From: Anastrepha obliqua
Lineage: Eukaryota; Arthropoda; Insecta; Diptera; Tephritidae
Assembly: GCF_027943255.1 (NCBI RefSeq)
Contig: NC_072895.1
Span: 70,062,001 to 70,126,000 of the forward strand
Direction: 5' to 3'
Length of the DNA stretch: 64,000 nt
Position 1 is the first letter of the stretch; every line of letters starts with the position of its first letter. A program made the position numbers and the translations under genes. The notes below the pieces were generated by a model, which worked only from the letters and a program-made list of their open reading frames with translations, did not search any database and had not been told where the DNA came from. Shown here piece after piece: positions 45,773 through 57,605 of the stretch.

Positions 45773-46799
45773 GTGAGTAATCAATGTTATGAGAATGCAT
45801 GCACTACATATAATTCAAATGTGAGTGTGTATGTGTGAGGCTGCGTATGTCGCTGTAACATCTTAAGCAATGAGTGGCGTTGATATCTTAACTGATTTGC
45901 AGCTTTTATGTCATCTAGACAAATACTCATACATACCATAAGTGCGTAAGTAGATAAGTTTGAAGCATTAGCAAAATATTGCAGGTGGAAGAGGGCGGGA
46001 TTTAATGATGAGGTTTTTAGAGATGATTTGGTTTAGAATATACCGCAACTTTCTGAGTGAGTATCTTAGTATCAAAACACATAACGATAAACGAATACTA
46101 AAATGAATACGAGTTCAAACACTCAGGTGAAGAGTGCGGATAAAAATTTCAGTACGAACCCAATACAAATTCGATAACATTGAGAATACGAATGAAAATA
46201 TTGATACGAATACTGAAAAATTCGAATACGCATAAGAATTTCAATAATTGTGGGCACAATAATGAAAATAGGAATGGAAATACGAAGACAAGGTGTATAT
46301 AATTCTGTGAAGTGATTTGTAAAACTTAATTGCTGCAGACAATTCTAGACCTCTCTTTAACTTTTTAATTTTTTTTTATATAACACATGTTCAGTATAAA
46401 CAATTCGCATAGCTGTCAGTCAAATGCTTCGTCAAAACTGGCGTCAGGCAGTCATTCTACCCGGATTGTTAGTCACCTTTTGGTATTTTATTCTGAGTTC
46501 CAGTATTTTCCATTGTTAGGACCTGCCTTTTCTGAAATGCCCCATACTTTTTTTAACAGTTTTTGAAATTCGAGATGTCAAACATAAATTAATCGATTAT
46601 TTAAGCAATTAATTGGCCTTAAAAAGTCGAAGTTTGTGTAAATAAAATGACACTAAATTCCAATAATTCGCGGATCAAGAAAGAGTTTACTATAGAGTTT
46701 TTTAATTAGAGGTGTTATTTTGATATTCAAAGAAAAATGTTATTTTTTAATATAAATGATCGGATGTTTATTTCATTATAAAGAGGCCGTTAATAGTGG

Positions 46800-47222
46800 A
46801 AAATAACATCAGGAAAATGACCACCACGACAAAGCTTACAGGACAATATCCTTTTCATCAAATTTTCCATAATCGAATTGCAAAGTGGCTGCCCTATGTT
46901 CTTGATAGCCTCACGAATTCCATCTTTGAGGTCTTAAATCGACCCTGGGCTGTTGGCGTAGACCTTCTCTTTCGCGTGGCCCCAAAGAAAAAAAGTCACA
47001 AGGTGTTAAATCACAAGATCTCGGTGGGCAATTGTGATCACCTCTTCGAGAGAAAACACGGTTCGAAAACTTTTTCCGTAAAAGATCAATGGTTTCGTTG
47101 CTTGTGTGGCACGTAGCGCCGTCTTGTTGAAAATAAACGTTGTCCAGATCAATACCATCCAACTCCGGCCATAAAAAATCGTTAATCATCTCTCGATAGC
47201 GCAATCCATTCACCTGTAACAG
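46800..47222 (-). mobile_element. DD41D relic (C-terminal half)
   Basis: Minus strand: NGLRYREMINDFLWPELDGI, then VYFQQDGATCHTSNETID (second Asp) and CPPRSCDLTPCDFFSLGP (third Asp). The two Asp residues are 41 residues apart, which defines DD41D. The N-terminal half is absent at the 47213 side. It differs enough from the 53.9-kb copy to be another subfamily. Confidence 0.82.
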
Positions 47223-47764
47223 CTGTTATTGGAAAACTCTTTATATACTTATACATACGAATGTAGAACGTCAGTACTCTTTCTCCTTTTAAACGTTTAT
47301 CACTTACGAGTATATAAAGTTAGGTGGAAGAAAGTCAAAATCAATCGAAAATCGTTTTGCTTTTCCTCTAATAGGAAATATCTGTTAGAATTAGTTAGGA
47401 AAAAATTTAAACCGTATCTTTTTTGGCTACAGTTGGAAAATTTTTTTGTATAAAATTCTAAATTTTTCTATGAAAATAAAATGGGTCAACAAAACTTCGA
47501 ATGTTGTGTCCTCAGGGATAAAATTTGTACCTTCGAATAGGATATTTTTTCTCCAATCACTACAATTTGTTGAAGGCCAACCGAAATATTGCTTTGTTTT
47601 ACGAACTTGTTTGCGTAGAAACGAACCGCTCCCATCGACTTCCAGCTGTATTTTTGAGAATTCGTTTTCGAACACATTTTAATATTACTTTTAAGCTTCT
47701 GCTTTCCACAATCAAAAATACTAGGATTATATTTACTGTTAAAGAAGTGCAAAAATTCCGGCAG
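47223..47764. other. Unassigned insert between element relics
   Basis: Overlapping open frames occur on both strands (47427-47675 minus, 47525-47992 plus), but no motif is recognised. Frame overlap and AT-rich codons argue against a gene. Confidence 0.4.
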
Positions 47765-47880
47765 CCAAACTACAGTTTTAAGCCGATTCCGAACGGCACA
47801 TATTTTTTTATGCAGAGCTTTTTCATGGTAGAAATACATTCGGAGGTTTACCATTGCCTGCTGAGGAGCGACCGCTTTAC
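47765..47880 (-). mobile_element. SINE fragment, copy E, abutting a mariner fragment
   Basis: aagccgattccgaacggcac through tgaggagcgaccgct matches the centre of the SINE body. The tRNA head is missing: the body stops exactly where mariner sequence begins at 47881. Confidence 0.82.
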
Positions 47881-48040
47881 TGCCTCATTTGGACTTTCAC
47901 TGCGTTGTATATCATTGGTGTCTCTACGACCGCGTTTGAAGTCAGCAAACCATCGTTTTATTGATGTTTCTGATGGAGCGGAGTCCTCATAACACTTTTC
48001 AAGCTTGAACGGCATTTTAAAAACCTTTTGATGGAAAAAA
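47881..48040 (-). pseudogene. mariner transposase N-terminus fragment
   Basis: The minus strand reads LEKCYEDSAPSETSIKRWFA, then DFKRGRRDTNDIQRSESPNE, the HTH region of a mariner-type transposase. It breaks off at the junction with SINE copy E. This family is different from the other mariners in the window. Confidence 0.75.
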
Positions 48041-48935
48041 TTAAAACACAAAATTCTTTTTGATCCATTGTTTTGAAAATAACAAAAGTAGCGTCACTCT
48101 AAGCACAATAACTCAGGAACTAATGAATAGAATATCGTGAAATTTTAATAGCTGTAAATTATATGCACACACACATACTTTCCTGCCACGGCAACTTCCG
48201 CATAAAAACGCAAAACCTGCATTTGGAGGCTTTATATTAATTTGTGATTCACAATTTAAAATACTTTTTTAATTTCACAAATCACAGTATTGCCAAGCCA
48301 CTCACTGGATTTTCACAAACATGTAATTTATTCTACTTTTGTTTGTTTTGTTTTCTAAAGGAGCCTGACGTTAGACTTGTCAAAATGGCGAAAAATAAAG
48401 TAACTGTTTTAGGAAGACGCCACCTTCAGTATTCAAATCGTCTTATTTAACAACTATCGTAATTTGTAGATTTGGTACGTGGTATCTTCTGGCGACATCA
48501 GTCTCGAATTGTTCTGTCTTAACATCTGGTGTCAAGGCGAATTTATATTTTTTTTAATATCTCATTTGCTGTTGCCGCAATTACTAGCCGCTTTGCGAAG
48601 TTTCTTACTGTGCTAGAATATGAAAAAAGGCGAATTCATAGAAGGCGAGATCGCTAGAGCAATAACAACAAAAAATCAGCTGGCATGTCGTGTAGGCTCG
48701 CTTTAGTATGAAATTTTACGTTTAGGTCTTTTACTTTTCCTTCTCTAAGTTGTCCAAATTAAACAATTTGGCATATACTCTGGCGATTTTATTGTCATAT
48801 TGATTGCTTAACGGCAGAGTAGTAAATTCATACCCCAGATACTGAAGTAAGCCCCAAAGATGATCAACTTTACACCACTTTTCCCCTACCTAAGCATTTT
48901 CCTAAGCATTTTCCAAAACAGCAACAAAGCCTCGG

Positions 48936-50091
48936 ATGAGAACTTCCAAAACTGATGACGACCCCTGCAAACGAAATAAGGAATACGATTTGAGGGCATG
49001 CACCTGGAATGTCCGGTCCCTTAATGGGGAAGGTGCCTCTGCCCGGCTGGTTGATGTCCTCGTAAGAGCAAAGGCTGACATCACTGCCATCCAAGAGATG
49101 CGATGGACGGGGCAAGGCAAGAAAACCATAGGACCTTGCGACGTCTACTACAGCTGCCATGTAAAGGAGCGCAAATTCGGTGTCGGATTTGTTGTGGGAG
49201 AGAGACTTCGTCGCCAAGTACTGTCGTTCACTCCGGTGGACGAGCGTCTCGCAATAATCCGCATCAAGGCACGTTTTTTTAACATATCGCTAATTTGCGC
49301 CCACGCCCCGACGGAAGAGAAGGACGATGCGACCAAAGATTCCTTCTATGAGCGCTTGGAGCGTTCGTATGAGCACTGCCCCCGCCACGACATAAAAATC
49401 GTGATTGGCGACTTCAACGCCAGGGTGGGCAAGGAAGGAATTTTTGGTCCCACAGTCGGAAAATTCAGCCTGCATAACGAAACATCCGGTAACGGACAGA
49501 GGCTGATCGACTTCGCCGGGGCCCGAAACATGGTAGTCTGCAGCACCAGATTCCAGCATAAAAAAATCCACCAAGCAACCTGGCTGTCCCCTGATCGAAA
49601 AGCGCGAAACCAGATCGATCATGTTGTGATAGATGGAAGACACGCTTCTAGTGTATTAGATGTACGTACGATCCGAGGACCCAACATTGACTCGGATCAT
49701 TACCTTGTTGCAGCCAAACTGCGCACACGCCTCTGTGCAGCAAAAAACGTACATCTACCTACGCAAAGAATGTTCGACATCGAAAAGCTGCAATCACAAC
49801 AGACAGCCAGAAGATTCGCCACTCGACTCTCACTCCTGCTCTCAGAGAGCACTTCCCAACAAACCGGCATGCACGAGCAATGGAGCAACATTTCTCGTTC
49901 TCTACGTACCGTCACCGAAGAAGAAATCGGATGGGGAATGTCATGCTGCCGCAGAAAGAAAGGATGCCGCCTATAGAGCTACGCTGCGATCGGGCGCAAC
50001 GCGAGCCATGTGGGATCGCTACAGAGAGCTGAAAAAGGAAGAGAGACGTATTATCCGACAGAAGAAACGAGAGGCCGAAATACGTGAGTGA
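48936..50091 (+). pseudogene. RTE AP-like endonuclease
   Basis: The endonuclease (exonuclease-endonuclease-phosphatase fold) nicks the target DNA for LINE insertion. Motifs: ACTWNVRSLNGEG (near residue 22), AIQEMRWTGQG (catalytic Glu), ICAHAPTEEKDD, KIVIGDFNARVG (Asp/Asn pair), NQIDHVVIDG and IDSDHYLVAAKL (SDH motif). A one-base gain near 49935 moves the reading into another frame (ECHAAAERKDAAYRATLRSG), and a stop at 50089-50091 follows KREAEIRE; in the parent element this codon must have been sense. Confidence 0.92.
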
Positions 50092-50103
50092 GAGGAGCTT
50101 GAG

Positions 50104-51873
50104 ATGCTGGCCAACAGGAACAACGCCCGAAAATTTTACCAGAAAGTTCGGCGGCTTACAGAATGTTTTAAGACCGGGGCATTTTCCTGTAAGAACAAAG
50201 ACGGCGATCTGGTGACTGACGTACAGAGCAATCTTAAATTATGGAGGGAACACTTCTCGAACCTGTTAAACAGTGACAGCTGCGCATGTCGTAGAGAATG
50301 TGAAGATCCCGATACCCCAATCGATGACGACGGAATTGTAGTTCCGTTGCCCGACCGAGACGAGGTGAGAATAGCAATATCGCGGCTACAGAACAACAAA
50401 GCCGCGGGCGCCGACGGACTGCCGGCTGAGCTATTCAAACATGGCGGCGAGGAGCTGGTAAGGTGCATGCATCAGCTCCTATGCAAAATATGGTCGGATG
50501 AAAGCATGCCTGCCGATTGGAATTTAAGTGTGCTCTGCCCAATCCATAAGAAGGGCGACCCTGCAATTTGTGCCAATTACCGCGGGATTAGTCTTCTAAA
50601 TATCGCCTATAAGGTTCTAGCGAGCGTATTGTGTGAAAAGCTGAAGCCCACCGTCAACCAACTGATTGGACCTTATCAGTGTGGCTTCAGACCTGGAAAG
50701 TCTACCATCGACCAAATATTCTCAATACGCCAAATCTTGGAAAAGACCCATGAAAGGAGAATCGACACACACCACCTTTTCGTCGACTTCAAAGCTGCAT
50801 TCGACAGTACGGAAAGAAGTTACCTGTATGCCGCGATGTCTGAATTTGGTATCCCCGCAAAACTAATACGGCTATGTAAGATGACGTTGCTCAACACCAG
50901 TACCGCCGTCAGAATTGGGAAGGACCTCTCCGAGCCGTTTGATACCAAACGAGGTTTCAGACAGGGTGACTCGCTGTCGTGTGACTTCTTCAACCTGATG
51001 TTGGAGAGCATCGTACGAGCCGCAGAACTTAATCGCTCAGGCACAATATTTTATAAGAGCGTACAATTGTTGGTGTATGCCGATGATATCGATATCATCG
51101 GCCTTAACAACCGCGCTGTTAGTTCTGCCTTCTCCAAGCTGGATAAAGAGGCAAAGCGAATGGGTTTGGTGGTGAACGAGGACAAAACGAAGTACCTCCT
51201 GTCTTCAAACAAACAGTCGGCGCGCTCGCGTATCGGCACCCACGTCACTGTAGACAGTTATAAATTCGAGGTTGTAAAGGACTTCGTTTATTTAGGAACC
51301 AGCATTAACACCGATAACAATGTCAGCCTTGAAATCCAACGTAGAATCTCTCTTGCCAACAAGTGCTACTTTGGACTAAGTAGGCAATTGAGCAGTAAAG
51401 TCCTCTCTCGACGAACAAAACTAACACTCTACAAGACTCTCATCATGCCCGTCCTGACGTATGGCGCAGAAGCTTGGACGATGTCAACATCCGATGAAGC
51501 GACGCTTGGAGTGTTCGAGAGAAAGATTCTGCGTAAGATTTTTGGACCTTTGCACGTTGGCAACGGCGAATATCGCAGACGATGGAACGATGAGCTGTAT
51601 GAGCTTTACGACGACATAGACATAACGCAGCGAATAAAGATCCAGCGGCTACGTTGGCTGGGTCATGTCGTCCGAATGGATACAAACGCTCCGGCTTTGA
51701 AAGTATTCGATGCGGTACCAGCTGGTGGTAGTAGAGGAAGAGGAAGGCCTCCTCTGCGTTGGAAAGATCAGGTGGAGAAGGACTTGGCTTCACTTGGTGT
51801 GTCCAATTGGCGCCGGTTAGCACGAGAAAGAAACGACTGGCGCGCTCTGTTAAACTCGGCCAAAATCGCGTAA
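50104..51873 (+). pseudogene. RTE reverse transcriptase
   Basis: It is continuous for 589 codons from MLANRNNARKFYQKVRRL and in the same frame as the endonuclease tail before the nonsense codon, so it is the C-terminal part of one polyprotein. Motifs: NNKAAGADGLPAELFK, ANYRGISLLNIAYKVL, CGFRPGKSTIDQIFS, FVDFKAAFDS (catalytic Asp), GFRQGDSLSCDFFNL, LLVYADDIDIIG (YADD), then the thumb and a C-terminal GGSRGRGRPPLRWKDQVEKD segment. The intact RT suggests recent insertion. Confidence 0.94.
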
Positions 51874-53042
51874 GCGGTTATCGCGCCAATTAAGAAGAAG
51901 AAGAAGCATTTTCCAAATGGGGCAAAAAAATCAGTCATATAAAAAATGTATTTTTCGTGGAATTATAAATAAATCAACTTCAGGTAAAAGAGAACCTTCA
52001 TTTGATAGCTGTGGGATAAAATCAAGAAACCGCTTCGAGCGCAACTTTAAAATATTTGTTTTTGCTTAACGGAGCCATATCTGATGAACATTCAAAAACG
52101 TAACTAAAAAAAACAAAAAAACAAAAACTGAAAAGAAGCCCTTTATTATTGAATTAAACTCATAAAAATCGGCTGACCTATATTAAGAAAATCAAAAAGC
52201 ATAGAAGGTACAGCTAGGTACTTAAATACGTCTATTTGGAAGGTTTATGGCTAAGCATGTAGCGTGAGTGTATGTGTGTACATATGTATGTTAATATATC
52301 TGAAGCATAAATTCCTTTAACGGCCAACGCAATTTAAATGATGCGGAATGCTCCGAATCGTTAATAGATTTACACGTAAATATAGCGATTGCCTATTTGC
52401 ATCATTTTTAGGGGTTATTTTGAGTTTTTATGAGATTAATTCAAATGCTATTCCCCACTGGAATTAATTACCACGCATTCATGCTTGTTTACGACTTCGC
52501 TACGACTTCTGACTCAAAGTTGCTGAAAGTTATTTGTTTATTAGTCCTTTGTCTGTGTGATTTAGGTAGAAAAGGAAAAGTGGTTAAACCAAATAAAAAA
52601 TTATTATTAACGCCACACAAAGTCGACAGAAATACTTTTTACCTGTATGAATTGGTATTCAGTGTTTAACGACTATTTTTGTTTGTCCGTAACTAACTTA
52701 ACCATTTGCTTAATAATTGCGCATTTCTTAGCGTTCTCTGTGTACCATCAATAAAAATCAACAATGGTCCAAATTTTGTATAAGTGAAAAATTATATTGA
52801 TTTACATAACTACCGCTAGATAAAATGTTACTCAAAATTTTGAATCAACACCATTTCGAAGCAAAAAAATCGTATAGTATTATTTTATTGCACTTTAAAT
52901 ACATTTGAAACTTGAATGATCAAAGCTTACGTGAACACAACGAAAAGTTTTAATACATAAGTTTTCCTTCAAAAATAAAAACAAAATAAATATTTAAGTT
53001 CCTTCAAACTCTGTGGCTGCCTCCTTATCAATGAAAAACTCT

Positions 53043-53125
53043 ACACCAAATCGATCATGTTGCGATACACGGACGACCTGCTCCCAATGTTTTAGATGTA
53101 CATAAATACTGCACGAGGACCGCCC
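53043..53125 (+). mobile_element. Short RTE endonuclease relic
   Basis: About 80 bp (caccaaatcgatcatgttgc and onward to cactgcacgaggaccgcc) match the RTE at 49608-49685, around NQIDHVVIDG. It gives QIDHVAIHG and then decays. Confidence 0.7.
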
Positions 53126-53881
53126 TGTAGTCGCCATTCAATAAAAGTATGGATGCTACAAAACTATCGGAGAGAAGTACTCGATACTTACTTATCGGTT
53201 TCATTCTAAAGCTCACAACGGAAACCTCTTTTTTATAGCTTTAAGGTCTTCCCTTTCTTCAGCCGGGATATTTTTCGGACCGGAATTGGAGTCGCTCTAA
53301 ATATCAAACATTTATCAATATTTTTTTTTCGTCTGTTGTTGCACCAGCTTCCAAAAATATGCTTTTTCGACTCACTACTGTCAAAAGTATAGACAGCCTC
53401 ATCCTTAAAAAACTCCCTAATCTGTTGGACTGTTTTTGAATAAACAACGGGGTACCTGAAATGAATACGTTTGAATCTAAAATTGTAGTCATGATAACTA
53501 GATGCGAACATTTTTTCTAGTGAGAGCGCTGTAAAAATGTGAATTTTTTTACAATTTTTGGCACTAATGCCACGCAGGGATAAACATTGAAGGTGTATTT
53601 TTTAAACAAAAATTGGGAGTTTTCAGTTTCCACACAATCATTGAGGTTAATATTTAGTGCGCGGTTCAATAGGCTTAAGCCACCAGTATACACCTACATA
53701 TAATAAACATAACTACAATTAGTATAAAATATATAAATAAGCAAAAAATTCAAAAATTGATATTTAAATGAGATTATTCAGAAATGAAATACAAAAGTAA
53801 TATAATAATAATAAAGTAATGAACACGAAAAACGTAAGTATAAATAAATACATAAAATATTGCATTTTTTTTTTAACTTTA

Positions 53882-55187
53882 TAAAGGGTTTTTCAATTGG
53901 CGCGGGTCGATTTTGGCGCCCTGTGGCAGCCATTTTGTTTTGGTGACATCTGTCAAATCTTTTGTTTATTATTCAGTTGTTTATGCCAAATCATCATGGC
54001 AAGTTACACGATTGAACAGCACGTTCAAATGATAAAACTTTATTATCAAAATGAGTGTTCATTAACGCAAACGTTGCGCGCATTGCGCCCATTTTTCGGT
54101 AGACGTGCTGATCCTTCAAAGTCGACTCTTCAACGTTTGGTGGCCAAATTTGAGACGACCGGGTCAGTAAACAATCAGCCAACACCCATACGTTCAAGCA
54201 ACGCAAGATCAGCCGAGAACATTGCCGCGGTCCGTGAAAGTGTACAGCAGAACCCGAGGCAGTATATTCCTCGCCGTGCACAAGAACTTGACCTTTCGCA
54301 GACTTCAACTCGGCGAATTTTGCGTCGGGACTTAGGCCTACACCCGTACAAGATCCAACTGACCCAGGAGCTCAAAGTTGATGACCATAGACAACGCCGT
54401 TTGTTCGCTGACTGGGCTTCGAATCGTTTGGAAGAGAACCCCAGTTTTGGGCGAAAAATCATCTTTAGTGACGAGGCGCATTTTTGGATGAATGGCTGTG
54501 TTAACAAACAAATTGTATATGGGACGACACCAATCCACACGAGGTTCACCAGGTGATAATGCATCCTCAAAAAGTTACAGTTTGGTGTGGATTTTGGGCC
54601 GGCGGCGTCATTGGTCCGTCCTTTTTTGAAAACGCCGTTGGTGAGGCGGTCACCGTCAACACCGCACACTACACAACGATGATAACCAATTTCTTATGGC
54701 CCATATTGAACCATATGGACCTAGACGACATGTGGTTCCAGCAGGACGGCGCTACGTGCCACACAGCAAACGCCACGACTGACATTCTGCATGAACGATT
54801 TGAGGGTAAGGTTATCTCTCGCAGGGATGATGTGAATTGGCCACCAAGGTCATGCGATTTGACCCCGCTAGACTTTTTCCAGTGGGGTTTCTTGAAGTCT
54901 CAGGTCTTTGCAAATAAACCAGAATCGACCGATGCTCTAAAGGTGAACATAACACAGGCCATCGCTCAAATTCAGCCGGATCTAGGCGGAAGAGTCATTG
55001 GAAATTGGACCACTCGGATCCGTTCCACCATAAGAAGCCGAGGCGGGCATTTGAATGATGTCATATTCCACACTTAAGGGCATATATACGCCTTTCAAAT
55101 AAAAAAATAATTTTGTCAATAACTCACACAAAGCTTGTTTTATTCCATTGCAACATCTACCCGCCCTTATTGAAAAACCCTTTATAT
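53882..55187 (+). mobile_element. DD41D (rosa-like) element with both terminal repeats
   Basis: Left end taaagggtttttcaattggc and the complement of the right end (taaagggtttttcaataagg) pair, then diverge slightly (gcgggtcgatt against gcgggtagatg). Length is about 1.3 kb, the expected full size. It is next to TA/TATA sequence on both sides. The transposase has a single frameshift. DD41D elements of this kind were first described in the tephritid Ceratitis rosa, which fits the host guess. Confidence 0.92.
53996..55077 (+). pseudogene. DD41D transposase with one frameshift
   Basis: Starts MASYTIEQHVQMIKLYYQNE (DUF4817-type HTH), with RRILRRDLGLHPYKIQLTQE, then IIFSDEAHFWMNG (first Asp). A one-base loss near 54505-54515 shifts frame before VIMHPQKVTVWCGFW. 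The second and third Asp lie in MWFQQDGATCHTAN and WPPRSCDLTPLDFFQWGFL; counted between them are 41 residues. It ends DVIFHT, close to the family's usual end. Only the frameshift appears to stop it coding. Confidence 0.92.
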
Positions 55188-55264
55188 AAAAATGAATATT
55201 TGTCTGTATGTCATCGATGAATTGAAAAACTACTGGACCGATTATTATAAAAATTGGTATATAA
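55188..55264 (+). mobile_element. Helitron 5'-end-like fragment
   Basis: Reads ataaaaatgaatatttgtctg, then tgtcatcgatgaattgaaaa and actactggaccgat, which resembles the 5' terminal region of insect Helitrons as I remember it. The DD41D element sits directly before it and a mariner directly after it. It is probably the upstream end of the Helitron remnant at 55528-56640. Confidence 0.55.
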
Positions 55265-55266
55265 TA

Positions 55267-55527
55267 GGACTATGAATAAGTTCGTGCGGTTTTACAACAG
55301 ATGGCGTAACTTGATTATTATTCCATCGATCCACATTTCCAAACATTCATTGGAGAGCTACTGTCGTAAGGCACAAACGTCAGTATAAGTTTTTTATTTG
55401 AAGCGTAAACAACAATATTTTTACCACACTTGAAAATGTCGAATTTCGTGCCAAATAATGTGTTTTTGCGGGGAATTCTTCTTCATTATTTTAATATGAA
55501 GAAAAAAGCAGCCGAAAGTCATCGTAT
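55267..55527 (+). mobile_element. mariner 5' fragment (sister of the 14.4-kb element)
   Basis: Starts ggactatgaataagttcgtg after TA and follows the 18299-18091 complement closely, including the start codon region (MSNFVPNN) and on through MKKKAAESHRI before stopping abruptly at tatatta. It preserves the uninterrupted sequence that the LINE split in the other copy. No right end is present. Confidence 0.88.
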
Positions 55528-56640
55528 ATATTATATGTATTTTTCCACGAAGAAGGTTTGTAGAATATGCTCATTGATGCCACTCGCCACCAGGTGGCGC
55601 TGCAGAGTAGCAACTTCTGCCCCGTTCAACCGATTGTATTTTTACACAGAGGAAACGAATATGACATGTTCATAGATGGAAGCAGTTGATCGTATACTGC
55701 GATATTTGTGGGGAAACAGACGGATCTTTGGTAGCGCACTCATTTTATTGTCTGGTGATTTTCGACAAACACTGCCCATTATACCACGTTCAACACCCGC
55801 TGATGAATTTAATGGCGTCATTTACAGAAATTGACTTTGAAAACTAACATGCGTGTACAACTACAACGGGATGCATTGGCTGGAAATTTTGAAAAACAAT
55901 TATTGGATATTAGAAATGGGCGAATGGAAATTGATGAATCTACACAATGTATCACCCTGCCAGCAAACTTCTGTAAGATCACAGAAAGCATCGACGAATT
56001 GGTGCAAAAAGTTTTCCCAAACATTGCACAAAACTACAAAACCCATCAATGGCTCAGTACGCGTGCTATATTAGCAACCAAAAACATCGATGTCAATACC
56101 ATCAACTTCACCATTCAGCATGGAATACCCAATGAAACCACAACATATAAGTCCATCGATACTGTGGAGAATTAAAACGAGGTTGTCCACTATTCAACTG
56201 AATTCTTGAATTCGCAGACTCTCAGTCAAGAAAATGATGAACAATGTTATCGAGGCAACAATTTTGACTAGAAAATTCAAAGGTGAAGACGTAATGTTGC
56301 CACGTATCCCAATGATCCCGAAAGATATGACATTTGAATTCAAACGCTTACAGTTCCCGGTGCGACTCGCTTTCACAATGACTATTAACAAAGCACAAGG
56401 ACAATCGTTACAAGTGTGTGGATTAAATTTGGAGAATCCATGCTTCTCACATGGACAGCTTCATGTGGCTTGCTCACGTGTCGGAAACCCTTCTGATTTA
56501 TTCGTCCACGCACCAGATGGAAAAACAAGAAATATTGTGTATCCCACAGCACTTCAATATCGAATTGAAACTAAAAACTTTGTAATGTCACAATTTTTTC
56601 GAAATAAACAAAATCAATAAAATGGTTTAGAATGAATTGA
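55528..56640 (+). mobile_element. Helitron remnant (helicase part)
   Basis: Contains pieces of a PIF1-type helicase of a Helitron: ILLSGDFRQTLPIIPRSTPA near 55745, TNMRVQLQRDALAGNFEKQL near 55845, and the C-terminal block TMTINKAQGQSLQVCGLNL followed by LHVACSRVGNPSDLFVHAPD. The Rep/HUH domain and most of the helicase are missing, so it is non-autonomous. 55560-55680 may be Helitron flanking sequence. Confidence 0.82.
55831..56620 (+). pseudogene. Helitron helicase fragments
   Basis: Two frames (55831-56175 and 56234-56620) carry successive parts of the helicase; a stop at 56173-56175 and a frame change separate them. The helicase would unwind DNA during rolling-circle transposition. The motif GQSLQVCGLNLENPCFSHGQ and the CSRVG motif are diagnostic of the C-terminal helicase motifs V-VI in Helitron proteins. 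Confidence 0.82.
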
Positions 56641-57605
56641 ATATTTGTGTACAGATTTTTCTTTAAAATTATATTTCTTAAATTTATTTTAGTTATTGGC
56701 TTAGCAACGCAAACATTGTGAAACAACGAACAGAATAAATTAAAGCAGATAACCTTTAATTTTTTATAAATTAATAATAGTTAACAAAAGTTAGTTTCAA
56801 ACAAATAAATATAAATCTTTAAATCGCTACATTTTTCAATTACCACAAAAACTAACACCTTTCAGTTATTTTTGGTGGCTTACTTCTGGCAGCCCGCCAT
56901 TTTGACTATCAGCTGTTCATCAGCCCAGGGAGTGGCAATACTGCCAAGTATTGAAACGAGCTCCTGGGCGCGTTCTCACACAAAATAAAAGAGTTTCGCA
57001 TCTTATTACCCATGATTGTAGTTATGGTAATGATACTATAGAACTCCACTTGCTACTACTTCCGCATGATTCATGTATTTTCAAAACAAAAATTCTTGAG
57101 TACTCACATGAAGTATCCGAGTACAAAAAGTGCTCACTACTCTCAGGGGGTAATTCTCTACAAAACGATCCGCCCGAGCAATGAGGTAAGATTTCTCGAC
57201 ACCTGTGTTGTCATATAACTAAAATGCGCGGCTTACGATTGCTACCGGGATTTGAGTACGGAATTTGCTATTTCTTTATATTACTCGCAGAAATAAGAGA
57301 TAAACCAAAATTAGTGAGCGTTAAGAGCTTGAGATATTGGCCCGCTGGTCAAACCCGAAAATTCATACACGCAAAATACGATGTATGTTTATCGCAACCT
57401 GATTGATTTGATATCGAACTTTTCGATCATTGAATCTGATGTCAAAAACTTTATTATATTACGTTCCCACCAAAAGCAAACACCGTGTTTGCAGGAGTTG
57501 TGTTTGGGAGAACTGTCAACTGTTTCCACCGAAATGTGTTTGCAAAGTGTATGGTCTTTGGTATGGTAAGCAGATTTATGATACATTATTTTGCGGCGAC
57601 AGCAC

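Larger units (their letters stand above)
48918..51903 (+). mobile_element. RTE-clade LINE, nearly full length, with 14-bp target duplications
   Basis: aagcattttccaaa occurs at 48904-48917 and 51904-51917, bounding a 2986-bp element. It encodes AP endonuclease then reverse transcriptase in one degenerate ORF and ends in (AAG)n shortly after the stop, as RTE elements do (very short 3' UTR, simple-repeat tail). It contains one frameshift and one nonsense codon and no other visible damage. It lies in Fs intron 1 in the sense orientation. Confidence 0.93.

Noticed and set aside
53233..53511. Minus-strand 92-codon frame as a host gene
   Set aside because: It reads protein-like, but no family is recognised, it sits between TE relics inside an intron, and there is no splice or start evidence. 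Left as unidentified.
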